This document shows, in pieces, positions 12,201 through 21,384 of a DNA stretch of 64,000 nt; within the stretch, counting starts at the first letter, position 1, and each line of letters opens with the position of its first letter. This stretch comes from Porites lobata (lineage: Eukaryota > Cnidaria > Anthozoa > Scleractinia > Poritidae): assembly GCA_942486035.1 (NCBI GenBank), contig CALNXK010000127.1, positions 1,092,501-1,156,500 on the forward strand. The letters run 5' to 3'. The translations under genes were made by a program, and so were the position numbers. The notes below the pieces were generated by a model. That model ran no database searches. It had not been told where the DNA came from and worked only from the letters and a program-made list of their open reading frames with translations.

Positions 12201-15200
12201 CGGCTTACATGAAGCGTGTGTACGGGTGAGCTGGCGGGCGTACGCTACGTCATAACCAAATTTTCTCAGATGGATAGTTTACCAAATTTTCTTACCCATG
12301 GTGCTCCGCTCTGCGCGTGCTTCGCGCGCGCGAGAAGCTCCGCTATAAATCCGCAATTCCTCAATATGGCCGGGAATACTAGTAATGTTAAGGGCAGCTA
12401 ACTTAAAACCCCTATTTTTGGATAATTCACTTAACAGATCAGCATTTAACGGAGACGAGCCGTATGTGAAATGACCCTCTAAATCTAACTTGTCAACGAT
12501 GTCCGAATTATCTTGTTCAGAGTTTGTGCTAGCAACCAAAGAGGGTCCCGCTTTCGCTTGTGTTTTGCTGCTTTGATCTTTGCTTTCAATGTCTGCCTCA
12601 TAAAATTCGAGGCTAGAATTTTCACGCCATCACCGTTCAAGTGGATACCTTTGTTCTTTAGGTGTTAAACTTTGATGCGGGCATTATCAATAAACAACCA
12701 GCCCCTGGAGACGCAGACAGCTTTCATCGAGTGATTTATATGCATAATCTTCTCATTTGCATTTTCATCTCTCTGGCTTATTAACCCCGAAACCGACACC
12801 TTGATCGAAGGTCTAATTTTAATCGCTTCCTCTGCCATTTCATTTAGACCCTTTATTACATCTTCAGGCTGAGATTCATTCAAGTCGTTTGTTCCAGCAT
12901 GAATTATGACACTGTCATAAGTAATAAGTAGTGTGCTGCAGCGCAGGAATGAGCTGATCTTTAATTGCAGTTATCTTGGCGCTCCTCGAACAAATTTTCT
13001 TAACAGACTGAGACTTGGAGAGTTTTTGCTCTTCAATCGCTTTAATCATAGAATCACCGATCAACAAGACACTCCTCTTACCTTTGGATTGTTGAGTACC
13101 TGATTGTTCAGCTGAGTGTTCAGTTGTTTGAGGAGAGGCATGAGCTGCTTCTTTATTTTCATCAGCTTGATTACAGAGTTTGTTCGAACTCAGACTGGAG
13201 GTTGATTGTTTTGCTCTTTTCGATGATTTGGCTTGAGTCCATTCCCCGTCAGCTTGTACATTAATTTCGGGAGCTGTATGCTTGGTTTCACTTGGAATTT
13301 CGCTACTAAGCAATCGTAGGGCCGTCAATAAGCTTTTGTTTTCATCTTGGATGGCTCTAGATTCACGCTTTAGAGAATCATACTGCATTTCTAATTCTTG
13401 TAACTTCTGTTTTAGGTCTCTGTTTTCATCGTGAAGTCTGGTTTCATCAGATCTTTTCGCTGTTGAAAGATTTGAAAGTTCAGCGAATTTCGAACGCAGT
13501 TTGCCAACCTCGAGTCTGAACTCGCGAATTGCGGCTTCTATGACCCTGGAACATTTGGTATGAGCATTCAAGTCCTCGGTAATCTCGTCCGAAGACAAAG
13601 TCTCATGTTCTTCAAGACCTTCTTGTTGTTCGTTGTCATCGTCACTTACGAAATTGGTTTGAATATTTGATGCTGCAAAATGGCTTTGTTCCTCGCTACC
13701 TGTACTTGCAAATTGTAGTAGCTTCTGGCCGATAATTTCGGATTTAGACCCTTGTACATTGAGTGTTTTTGTTCCAGGATAAAAGCTTATGGAGGCACCT
13801 TCGGCTTTCATCGTATGAAAGCCGCCATTGTTCGTCATGTAGCTCCACGTTCCTGTGATTTTCAAATACCCGTCTACAAACAATTTCAGCTCTTCAAAGT
13901 CTCCTAACCATTTAAACTTTGACCTATGCCCAATTTTAGTGATAAGTACTTATATCCTTGGCTTGGTTGTCTTAAGCCAGATTTTGCGGAGAGTTCAAAG
14001 GCACGTAAAAAAACTGACGATTTGGTTTTAGTACTCCTCTTCCACCAAAAAATTAATCCTTTCTGGCCTAGGAGCTCTTCAATTTGTGCTGTGATGGTTT
14101 CTTCTTCCCGTGAAGAAATTTTACCTCCTTCATCGTTGCAGAGAATCACAACAATCTTTTTCGCTGTAACGAAAAGGAAACGGTGTTTAGTTTTTCCTTG
14201 TTGGTTGTCGGGGCACTTGCCGGTTAGATACGAAGCGAAAATGACACAGGGTAACCTTTGTATTCATATTTGGCAGTATTTATAGCACAAAGGCTGTAGA
14301 TGTGAAACAGGGGAAATAACTAAAGCAAGCAGTTCAAGTGAAACACAACTCCATGCTGTTAACTGGTAGGAATCAATCAGTTGGCTATTTACACGCGTGG
14401 CCGAGGAATTCAACTCGGGACCAAAAAATAAATCCAAGATACACTAGGCACAACTATGACGTGTGTGTACGTAGCAGGCGCTTGGAAGTATTTGGGTGGA
14501 AGAAAGAACGGGAGCGCGAGAGGGAGCCACGCTCCCTCTCCCCTCGCGTCGCGTCGTGCCCCTTTCTTTCTTGCAACCACTCAGTACTTCTAAGCGCATG
14601 CCACACAGGCTAGAAAATAAAGAGGCGAAAAAATATTCTTACCCACGGTCCAACTGGCAATTTTTAGTAGGTCTTGATAAACTGTACTGTTTGAATTTGT
14701 CAGTAGTTTCTCTTTCATGTTGGTAGATTCGACAACAATAAAACAAGATCTCACTGAAGAATCTAGCGAGAGAAGAAAATCCTTGAAAGCATGAGGATTA
14801 TTTGATGTGACAATGTTCATGCCCGTTAAGCCATCACCAAACACTTCCTTGACAGTAGTCATATCATGCTCGTTCCGATAAAGGATCGCTATGCGTTCCC
14901 GTAAAGACGACGGACTTGTATCCTTTGCTTGGTTCTGGGTTGTTGTAGGATCTGATATGGGCAAAGAATATTGTACCATGAGAGCAAAAAAACTCAGGTG
15001 GAGATTAACATATTCAGAATAAACGTTTTTAGTGCAAACTAAAACAGTGGATAGCGTTTCTCGCGCGCTCTGATTGGCTGCTCAAACTCTGGAAATCCGG
15101 TACTATTCACCCCCAGGCGACGCCAAACTGACGTTAGTTACGAGCAAAATGTCTTCCCTGTTTGCTGCCGTAACAAACGAAGAAATTTCACAAATTATCG

Positions 15201-18200
15201 AAGAAGCTGTTCCCAATAAACAGGAAGAGGGGGACGAAATTCAATTTAGAATTTTTTGCACTTGTCTGTTTAACCTAAATTTATCGATGAAACCGGTGAA
15301 CAAGTTTTATGTTTAAAAACGCACATTAAGTCTTGCGCTACTTTGTTTAGTTAACATGTACATTAAAAATTGAACTAAGTTTAATGTTTTTTTGTACAGA
15401 ATGGTTTCAAATGCAGGAAAAATTCACAACCCCTTATGAAGAAATGTCTCAACAACCGAAGCACTAAAACCTTGCGTTTAAAAGTCTTATTTGTTATCAA
15501 GACAACGTGACGGCAGTAACATCGGTTATTTGCGCGCCAAAATTGTAATCGTTGGCAGCAATAAAAGAGTGAAAATGTATCACTTTTAAGCTGAAATATA
15601 TAGGTGTTTTTAGTGCATTCTAACATAAAAAAAATATCTACCTTGCGTCTTCGCGTCTCGGTAAGACACCGACACTGTTGGTGAATAATTGTTATATATA
15701 TTTTGAGGGCATTGGGATGCCGTTTTTCGGCTATTTATTTATTTATCTTTTACACATTTACACTGAGTTCCCTTTACCTGGTATATCAGCATGGGTTATT
15801 TCCTCGAAGTCCTCGAACGGTACATTTGACTCATCCCTGTGCTCATCTTCTTCCTGCGTTAGGTTATCAGAACACGAGATTGTAATTATGAGTTCTTGAT
15901 AAGATAAAACGAATATTATATCTGGTTAAACAATAACTATTACAGAGTTAGTGACATTCTGATTTTCAGTTCCTAAATTCGGGAAAACGAGGCGATCTGT
16001 TTGTTCCAAAAAGTGTGCAAAATCATCAGTTGCCGAGTATATCGAAGTACCACTGAATATAGATTTTTTCAAAATAGTGTTGCCAAAATTTCACAAGGTA
16101 CATGCACACAAGCAAACCTGTTTGGGGACCGCTTGAGTAACCGCTTGTTCAGTCTTCTTTTCAGGGACAAATTTCTTTTCCTGTTTATGAGGATCAAAGA
16201 AGTGCAACAGTGCTTCTTCGTGAATTGGTCTGTGACCATCGTTCCAAGAGAAGATAAAGCTCTGCCTTCCATCCAAGTATTCTTCGCTGAACTGAGAAGA
16301 AACTTTTTTCCGAGCCCAGTGCGACAGGAAGGAACCTTGTTCCTCAGCAGAGTCCTTGTAGTTGTCATCACCACCGATAACAACGAGTACTTTTCCTCCT
16401 ATAACTCAATAAAAGAAGTTAAAATTCCTTTATAAATCGGGACTTTTAGACTTTTGCACTGCACGTAAGTGTCGAGCTCAAGGAATCCAGAATTCAGAAT
16501 CCACGTTCCACTATTAAGACCCTATCAAAGAGACAGAAATCCGTGGCAAGGAATCCAGAATCCAAGACTGTTTCAGATTTCCTTATACGGGGTGATATAT
16601 TTTACAATGCAACGTGGTAAACACCTGCTTTACTCTACTGTTTCTTGCTAGTTCCTTTTTTTAGGTTAAATTTGAAAACGAAATCAAATAGCTTCTTACC
16701 CTTTTTCTCACTGATTTTAGCTTGATTTCGCTGCTCTTAGTTTTTCTGATAATATTCGTAGGAACATGGACCAAGGTCAATTAACTGGTGCTGTGTTTAT
16801 TGACCTTCGCAAAGCACACTGTGGATCTTGCGGTACTTCTGGACAAGCTTTCCAATTTGGGGATTTTGGATAAAGAGCATGGCTGGTTTACGGATTACCT
16901 GTCAAACCGCACCCAAGTTGTAGAGTTTCAAGGGGTGACTTCTGCTTCGGAAGCCGTCTCTACTGGTGTGCCTCAGGGCTCTATCCTCGGACCATTATTG
17001 TTTATTCTACACATTAATGATTTACCTGAAGTAGTGTCCGATTGCAATATTCTCATGTACGCTGATGACACTGTTTTATACTGTTCATCCTCTCAAGCCT
17101 CTGTCATTCAAGACAAGCTGAATGCCGAACTGTCTAAGATTGATCACTGGCTTTCTTTTAATAGTCTGTTTGTTAATGTAACAAAAACCGAAGCTATGCT
17201 TTTCGGAACCGCTCCTAGATTATCTGCTGTTAACTCTTTTTCTATTACTTTAAATAACAATGCAATTAAGCGGGTTTTTCACTTCACTTATCTAGGTATA
17301 GTTTTTGATGACCGCCTTAGCTGGAACGAGCAAATAAAGTACCTAATTTCGAAGGCGGGAAAACGCGTAGGAATGCTCGGCAGGCTTCGCAGAAGTCTCA
17401 CTAGAGAGAGTGCAAATGTAGTGTACTGTAGTCTAATTAGGCCAATTTTAGAATACTGTGTAAGTGTGTGGGGCTCTTGCGGGGAAAGTCGTAAACAAGA
17501 CCTTGAAGCCCTCCAAAACCGGGCTGCTAGGATAGTGGCTTGTACTGTGCGCAGCAAGCAGGCATTGGACGTTCTGAAATGGCCCACCTTGGAGGAGCGC
17601 CGACGTCGATCTGTTTTTAAACTCGTTAAGAAATGCCTGCAAGGTCAATGTCCCCAGTATTTTAAACAATATTTTAAACGTAATAATACAATCCATGCGC
17701 GCGCTACTAGACAAAGCAACCTCTTACATCCGCCTGCTGTGAGAACTGAAATTGCAAAAAGATCCTTCTATTATTATGGTTGCACTCTTTTTAACGAATT
17801 ATCTTAATGATATTTCGTGTTTTACATCTTTTAATCTTTTAATTGAAAATAGTTTTCTATTTATATTATTACCTGTATTAGTGTAATGTTTATATGTTTA
17901 GTGTGTTTTTGTGCCTTGTTGCTCAGGGCTCCCATTGATAACAGACAGCTTTTTGCGTCTGAAGGGGCTACCCTGAGCGGTATAAATTAATAACGGTTCT
18001 TCTTCTTCTTCTTCGATTTAAGAAATCACTTAGTTGTTGTACAAAACCGAAGTGATCAACAATGCCATCATGTCGTGGAAGATATTCATGGTGGTACAGT
18101 ATATTGCCCAGTATCCGGACACTTCAGTTTAAGATTGCAATAACTTTCCTTTGTTAATCGCAAGAGCTCTGAAATTTGGCCCAGAGAAAATCTATCTAGT

Positions 18201-21200
18201 CCTTAATATGAGGAAAGACAGTTTAACTTTTTTGCCTTTGTTTCCATCGCGAAATTAAAATTTTTGCAGAGCTCCTATGTTTCCCAGTATCCGGACAGCT
18301 GGCCCAGTATCCGGACACAACAATAATAACGTAATTGTACATAAATTTCGACAGGCAAGCGACTTATAAGCTTCTCTTGCACTTGCAAAGTAGTCTGGCA
18401 ATCGATTCCGAAAATATAACCTAGCATCGTGAAATAAAACATAGCAAATGACTGGGGTATGGTGGGGAACGCGAGCGGCTGTTTTAAAAATGGTATAATT
18501 TCTAACTTCTTTGTCTAGGAACTTTTCCACTAATTTAAGGAAGGCATCCGTGGACATGCTGAAGCCGCAGTTTGCAAGCTCAATTAGCCAATCTGCAAAC
18601 GACTTTCTTTGTTCATTTTTTATTTAAAGAAAAGCTTGGGGAAGGGACCTCAAACCGACGGTCAAAGGTCACTCTCCTATTTAGTCTGACCTGCAGTGTT
18701 GATTTCTTCATGCTCAGTCGCCCCACAATAAGCCTTCTTTTCTAGCACTAATTCCTCCTTCTTTCACATCTCTCAATCCCTTTGTGACATTTTTTAGACC
18801 ATTGCAACCCCATTCTATAGCAGTCCCAAATAGGGAAAGTATGAGAATTCCAGGTTCAACTCGGACGCTTTCAGTTATATATAGAAAATGCAGTCACGCG
18901 AAACAAGCGGCGCACACGAAATCAAGTCGCCTCTGAATGAGTGAAGGGGGGGGCATTGGGGTATATTAGAAACCGCAAAACCGAAGAAAAAATCATCCAA
19001 AACCGCAAAAACCGCAAAAAAATTCGGCCAAAACCGAAAACCGCATACAAAACCGTCAAAATTCGATACAATGGTGACAAGTGGGGCATACAGAGCAAAC
19101 TAAACTAACACTAATTTCACCAAAGTATTTGTGAATGTCATGGACTTTCTCTGAAGCCTTCGTACCTTTTTGTGTCTGCTTAAATCATAGGCTTTGTTTC
19201 TGCCGCTCTCTCGAGCCCAGACTTTGCGGCTCAATTTCCGAAAAGCCGCTAGTTATGGAGCCTAGTTAACTTAGGAGAATTTGCACACAAGTCGTCTTTA
19301 GAATTGCAATTTTGCAGTCGCAAAAAGCTATAGCTCTGGAAACTTCAATCGAAAATCTCTAATCGAACATTTCCATTTGATAACTAACACCTGAAAGTTT
19401 GGAGACTCGATTGTCTGACATGCGATTGCACTGAGCTGAGTCGACACAGAGGAAGCGAACCGGTACGATTAGTTCCTTTTCAGTTTTACATGGCAGCAGG
19501 AACTTGCTCTAAGGTTTAATGTGGTAATAAACAGATACTCATGCAAAACAGCAGTCGGTTATTGAACCTCACTGCCCTTCCATATCGCGGCCTTGCACCA
19601 AAGAGAAAATTCGTCGATGCCCCTAATTCATCTTGCTGGCCCTGAGAATTGTTGTCATCTGCACTGACTTCAACTTCTTCGTCACTACTTTCATCAAATT
19701 CTTGCTGGCCTTCGCTAGAGACACTAGCTTCCTCACTCACTTCACGCTCGTTCAGATCTTCATGGGGTCCTTCATCTTCATCAACTCCGAAGTTCAGATT
19801 AACCTTATCACCAACTTCGAGATGGCGTTGATAAAGATACTCTGGCAATGTTCCGTGCTTAGCCATTGTAGTTTCCTGCCGCAGTGTCGTTTGTCTTACT
19901 GCAGCACCATATGCTGAGGCCCAGTTGCGTAAGAGGTCACAGTCATTTGCAGGAAGGCTGACAACGAACAGAGGCATCATCAACGGTACGTTATGAAGAG
20001 ACACCGTTGTGTCGGGCTTTTGGTACCAAAATAGGAAAAACCAATAGAATAGAATAGAATAGAATAGGACAAAATAGGAATTAACCAAAAACCACATCGG
20101 GTACCAAAACCGAAAAACCGCTAGTATTTTTCACGAAAACCGAAAACCAGATGCTAAAAAACGAAAAATCCGCAAACCGCAATGACCAGCAAAACCGAAA
20201 AACCGAAGTCTTTTGCAACAAAAATCGAAAAATCGATCTAAAAAATAGCCAAAACCGCAAAACCAAAAATCCCAATGCCCCCCTCAGTGAAGAAAATTTC
20301 CATACGGAGTTGAGTAGAGTTACATTTTACGACTATATCATATATCCTAAGCTTTAATTATAGTTACTGATATGAAATAAATCTTATCCGGAGAATGTAC
20401 ACAGCTAATTCATCGATTCTGTACAGCAAAGAAAAAACTGTCCGGATACTGGGCACATGACATCAAAACTTAGTGAATTTTTCTGGCTTCCGTTATTCCA
20501 AACAAATCGAATTTCAAGAAGAATTAATAAACTCTCTGAAAACCTGACGTCCTTAAGTGTCTTCACTTTAAAAATAAAACAGTTTCTTTGAAAATATCAC
20601 ACACTACCCTCCCTTTTCTGAGCAGCATTAACTTTACTGCGCAGTAAACAGCGTAAACATTAGCCATGAAAAGTTTATTCACCTGAACAGAACGGCGTCT
20701 TCTGCGACTGTTTCGCAAGCTTTCAAATCGCCAAAACTTCCATCTTAAAGCTGAAATGTTCAGCTTTCATTCGAAATACTTCGTTTACCGAGAACTGAAA
20801 AAGGCGCCTCAAAAATTGAGTTTTCGTTTCAAGTGTCCGGATACTGGTACCGTCCGGATACTGGGCAACATACTGTATTTGTATAAAAGGGTTTGTTTGT
20901 TCCACGATTTTCACAAAAAGTGATTGATAGCGACTTTTTGGTTGAAAAGTTCATTCTAGGTTGTTTATATGATGCTAGGCTGATTATCATCGATCGAATT
21001 GAATATTAGGCGTGTTGTTTTACAAATAGGTAGACGGCAAACCAGTGTTACATAATATTAGAACTTACCTGTGGCATTCCACAAAGTTTTGTAAATCTTC
21101 GCGCTGTCTTCGTTGATTAAAAAGCGATCTTCGTTCGCATGGACGACAAATATTGCAAAATCCATTGGCAAATCGGGAATAATACTCTCACACATCTCTG

Positions 21201-21384
21201 TTGTGTCGGACAGGCTAAAATGATTCTTAAAAGCGAGCATTTTGACTCCCAGCTTTTCTTTTAAACAGGAAAGAATTTTTCCCACAACGTCCAAGTTACA
21301 AGTATTATTGCTACTGAAAATGTAGCAATGTTTGAGCGTTCGATTCCTTTGGACGATCTGAACTCGCTGCATTGTATCAGGCAT
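3228..21384 (-). CDS. Gene I: A-B-C domain protein of unknown family (603 aa, spliced model)
   Basis: Proposed exons, 5' to 3': 21384-21069, 16398-16118, 15853-15778, 14951-14643, 14163-13924 and 3817-3228. Together they give 1812 nt, in frame, ending in TAG. Domain A (residues about 17-199) has a third strand FVVHANE with His82 and a fourth strand VLVVIGGDD. Exon 3 is a short acidic linker (25 residues). Domain B (about 225-385) has CFIVVEST and then VILCNDEGG. Domain C begins at NAKEFTLVL. The tail carries three 15-residue Gly/Ala repeats. The family is unrecognised. Odd points: exon 4 uses an acceptor shifted relative to its paralogues, and the exon 5 homologue is split across 10 kb of nested transposons, although phase-compatible GT and AG sites remain. 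It could be a live gene with a new intron or a recent pseudogene. The first four exons are firmer than the final join. Confidence 0.55.
3315..3449 (-). repeat. Three 15-residue Gly/Ala-rich coding repeats in the gene I tail
   Basis: Three consecutive 45-nt units encode NAGAQMIGSGVSGLA, NAGAELISTSVAGLA and NIGANVVGTGLWAIG. Hydrophobic and small residues alternate in a way compatible with amphipathic helices that lie on a membrane. Genes II and III have related Gly/Val/Ala-rich tails without such regular repetition. Confidence 0.75.
3818..4884. other. Intronic sequence of gene I with a short inverted repeat
   Basis: ATCAGGCGT near 3823 and ACGCCTGAT near 3890 face each other across homopyrimidine and poly-A stretches, resembling a small MITE lodged directly against the last exon of gene I. 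From 3900 to 4884 nothing recognisable was seen; open frames here are short and lack motifs. Confidence 0.4.
5256..7741 (-). pseudogene. LINE ORF2: endonuclease and reverse transcriptase, frameshifted
   Basis: Reading from 7741 downward, the apurinic-type endonuclease is recognised by LAVNETRLD, GGGVALYIR, STWYRPP and ILGDLNCN. A linker follows (KRKVKNNYAPWLTPEIKRMM). The reverse transcriptase shows DKATGLDGISARLLKEA, NNYRPISILP, HGFR, VLFLDLKKAFDTVDH, GVPQGSVLGPLLF and the YVDD catalytic box near 5915. A C-terminal region with TNYRYLGIEVDE follows. At least four frame changes separate these blocks, so the protein cannot be made. The order EN-RT without a gag zinc knuckle fits the CR1/L2/jockey group. 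Confidence 0.85.
7742..12345. mobile_element. DNA element inserted into the LINE ORF2
   Basis: The element interrupts ORF2 between ELRIY and the endonuclease motif IDILAVNETRLD. Its ends, GATTTAGCCAGGGCTAAAA on the left and CGAGAAGCTCCGCTATAAAT on the right, recur in inverted orientation at the edges of the 48805-49735 element. This indicates one family with differing interiors. The subterminal block around 12250-12310 (TTTTCTTACCCATGGTGCTCC) is also shared. No transposase was recognised, and exact ends and target duplication are unresolved. It contains the 9043-10653 foldback. Confidence 0.6.
9043..10653. mobile_element. 1.6-kb foldback element with TTAA ends
   Basis: The whole stretch is one long inverted repeat with arms of about 800 bp and a centre near 9850. 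The left end reads TTAAGGTGGCTCGATA and the right end CGACCCACCTTAA. Examples of paired blocks are GTTGTCATAGCAACGAAATG near 9197 with CATTTCGTTGCTATGACAAC near 10482. TTAA at both ends fits the target preference of piggyBac or Kolobok elements. No protein is encoded. Arms differ by a few percent, so pairing would still be extensive if transcribed. Confidence 0.75.
12347..12539 (-). pseudogene. Start of LINE ORF2, cut off by an insertion
   Basis: The frame encodes GFKLAALNITSIPGHIEELRIY, the typical opening of a CR1/L2 ORF2 endonuclease, and then runs into inserted DNA. The continuation lies at 7741. The residue count between ELRI and IDIL across the gap matches intact family members, which supports a clean insertion. 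Confidence 0.7.
12665..13920 (-). pseudogene. LINE ORF1 with coiled coil and SGNH esterase domain
   Basis: After an N-terminal block (KFKWLGDFEELKLFVDGYLK) the frame has an acidic stretch and then a coiled coil near 13310-13450. It ends in an SGNH/GDSL-type esterase with VLLIGDSMIKAI (block I) and, after a frame change near 12915, IIHAGTNDLNES (block III). Esterase-bearing ORF1 proteins are known from CR1 and L2 LINEs. The frame change and lack of a clear ATG mark it as inactive. Confidence 0.75.
14470..14615. repeat. GC-rich palindromic repeat in an intron of gene I
   Basis: GAGAGGGAGCCACGCTCCCTCTC forms a perfect short hairpin near 14519-14541, flanked by matching purine- and pyrimidine-rich arms (AGAAAGAACGGG and CCCCTTTCTTTC). 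It sits between exons 4 and 5 of gene I. Probably part of a short interspersed element. Confidence 0.45.
16755..18018 (+). mobile_element. 5'-truncated LINE with a (TTC)n tail
   Basis: The open frame 16788-17807 encodes a reverse transcriptase fragment with GVPQGSILGPLLF, the catalytic box MYADDTVLY near 17055, FTYLGIVFDDRLSW and a C-terminal ALQNRAARIV block. One base is missing near 16815, which breaks the upstream block (FIDLRKA followed by TVDLAVLLDKL). After the stop there is a short 3' UTR ending in TTCTTCTTCTTCTTC. Truncation and the microsatellite tail are typical of target-primed insertion. It lies in intron 1 of gene I, antisense to it. Confidence 0.85.
18947..20284. mobile_element. 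Nested element with GGGGGGCATTGGG ends
   Basis: The left TIR GGGGGGCATTGGG matches the right CCCAATGCCCCCC. AGTGAA on both flanks looks like the target duplication. Both subterminal regions (18967-19070 and 20100-20280) are packed with AAAACCG-type repeats, inverted between the two ends. The interior minus-strand frame 19516-20097 encodes an acidic, Ser/Glu-rich tail ending in RPRYGRAVRFNN, plausibly the C-terminus of a transposase. A hAT-like origin is possible but not shown. Confidence 0.6.
20046..20071. repeat. (GAATA)n microsatellite
   Basis: Five tandem copies of GAATA/ATAGA inside the nested element. Confidence 0.8.

Larger units (their letters stand above)
4885..13923 (-). mobile_element. 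CR1/L2-type LINE split by a later insertion
   Basis: Two pieces, 13923-12346 and 7741-4885, join into one LINE of about 4.4 kb. The 5' piece carries ORF1 and the first codons of ORF2 (reading KLAALNITSIPGHIEELRIY). The 3' piece resumes with IDILAVNETRLD of the endonuclease and continues through reverse transcriptase to a 3' UTR that ends near AATAAAGCTTTATTGATTG. The gap is filled by a separate element (7742-12345). Frameshifts in both ORFs show the copy is dead. It lies in the same orientation as gene I, between its fifth and sixth proposed exons. Confidence 0.8.
18097..20875. mobile_element. TA-flanked mariner-like element
   Basis: The left end CAGTATATTGCCCAGTATCC and the right end GGATACTGGGCAACATACTG are reverse complements with one difference. 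Both are flanked by TA. The motif CAGTATCCGGAC recurs inside both ends (18295, 18307, 20435, 20832), giving subterminal repeats. A paralogous intron at about 33895-33950 continues uninterrupted across the same point (GTGGTATTTGATAAACG), an empty site that supports a TA duplication. No complete transposase was seen; the minus-strand frame 18255-18557 may be a remnant. Confidence 0.7.

Noticed and set aside
14643..14979. Gene I as a pseudogene because the usual exon 4 acceptor is lost
   Set aside because: A phase-compatible acceptor lies 15 bases downstream and keeps the frame open.
19516..20097. Host gene of 193 codons
   Set aside because: It sits entirely inside an inverted-repeat transposon and lacks a good start context; a transposase remnant is likelier.
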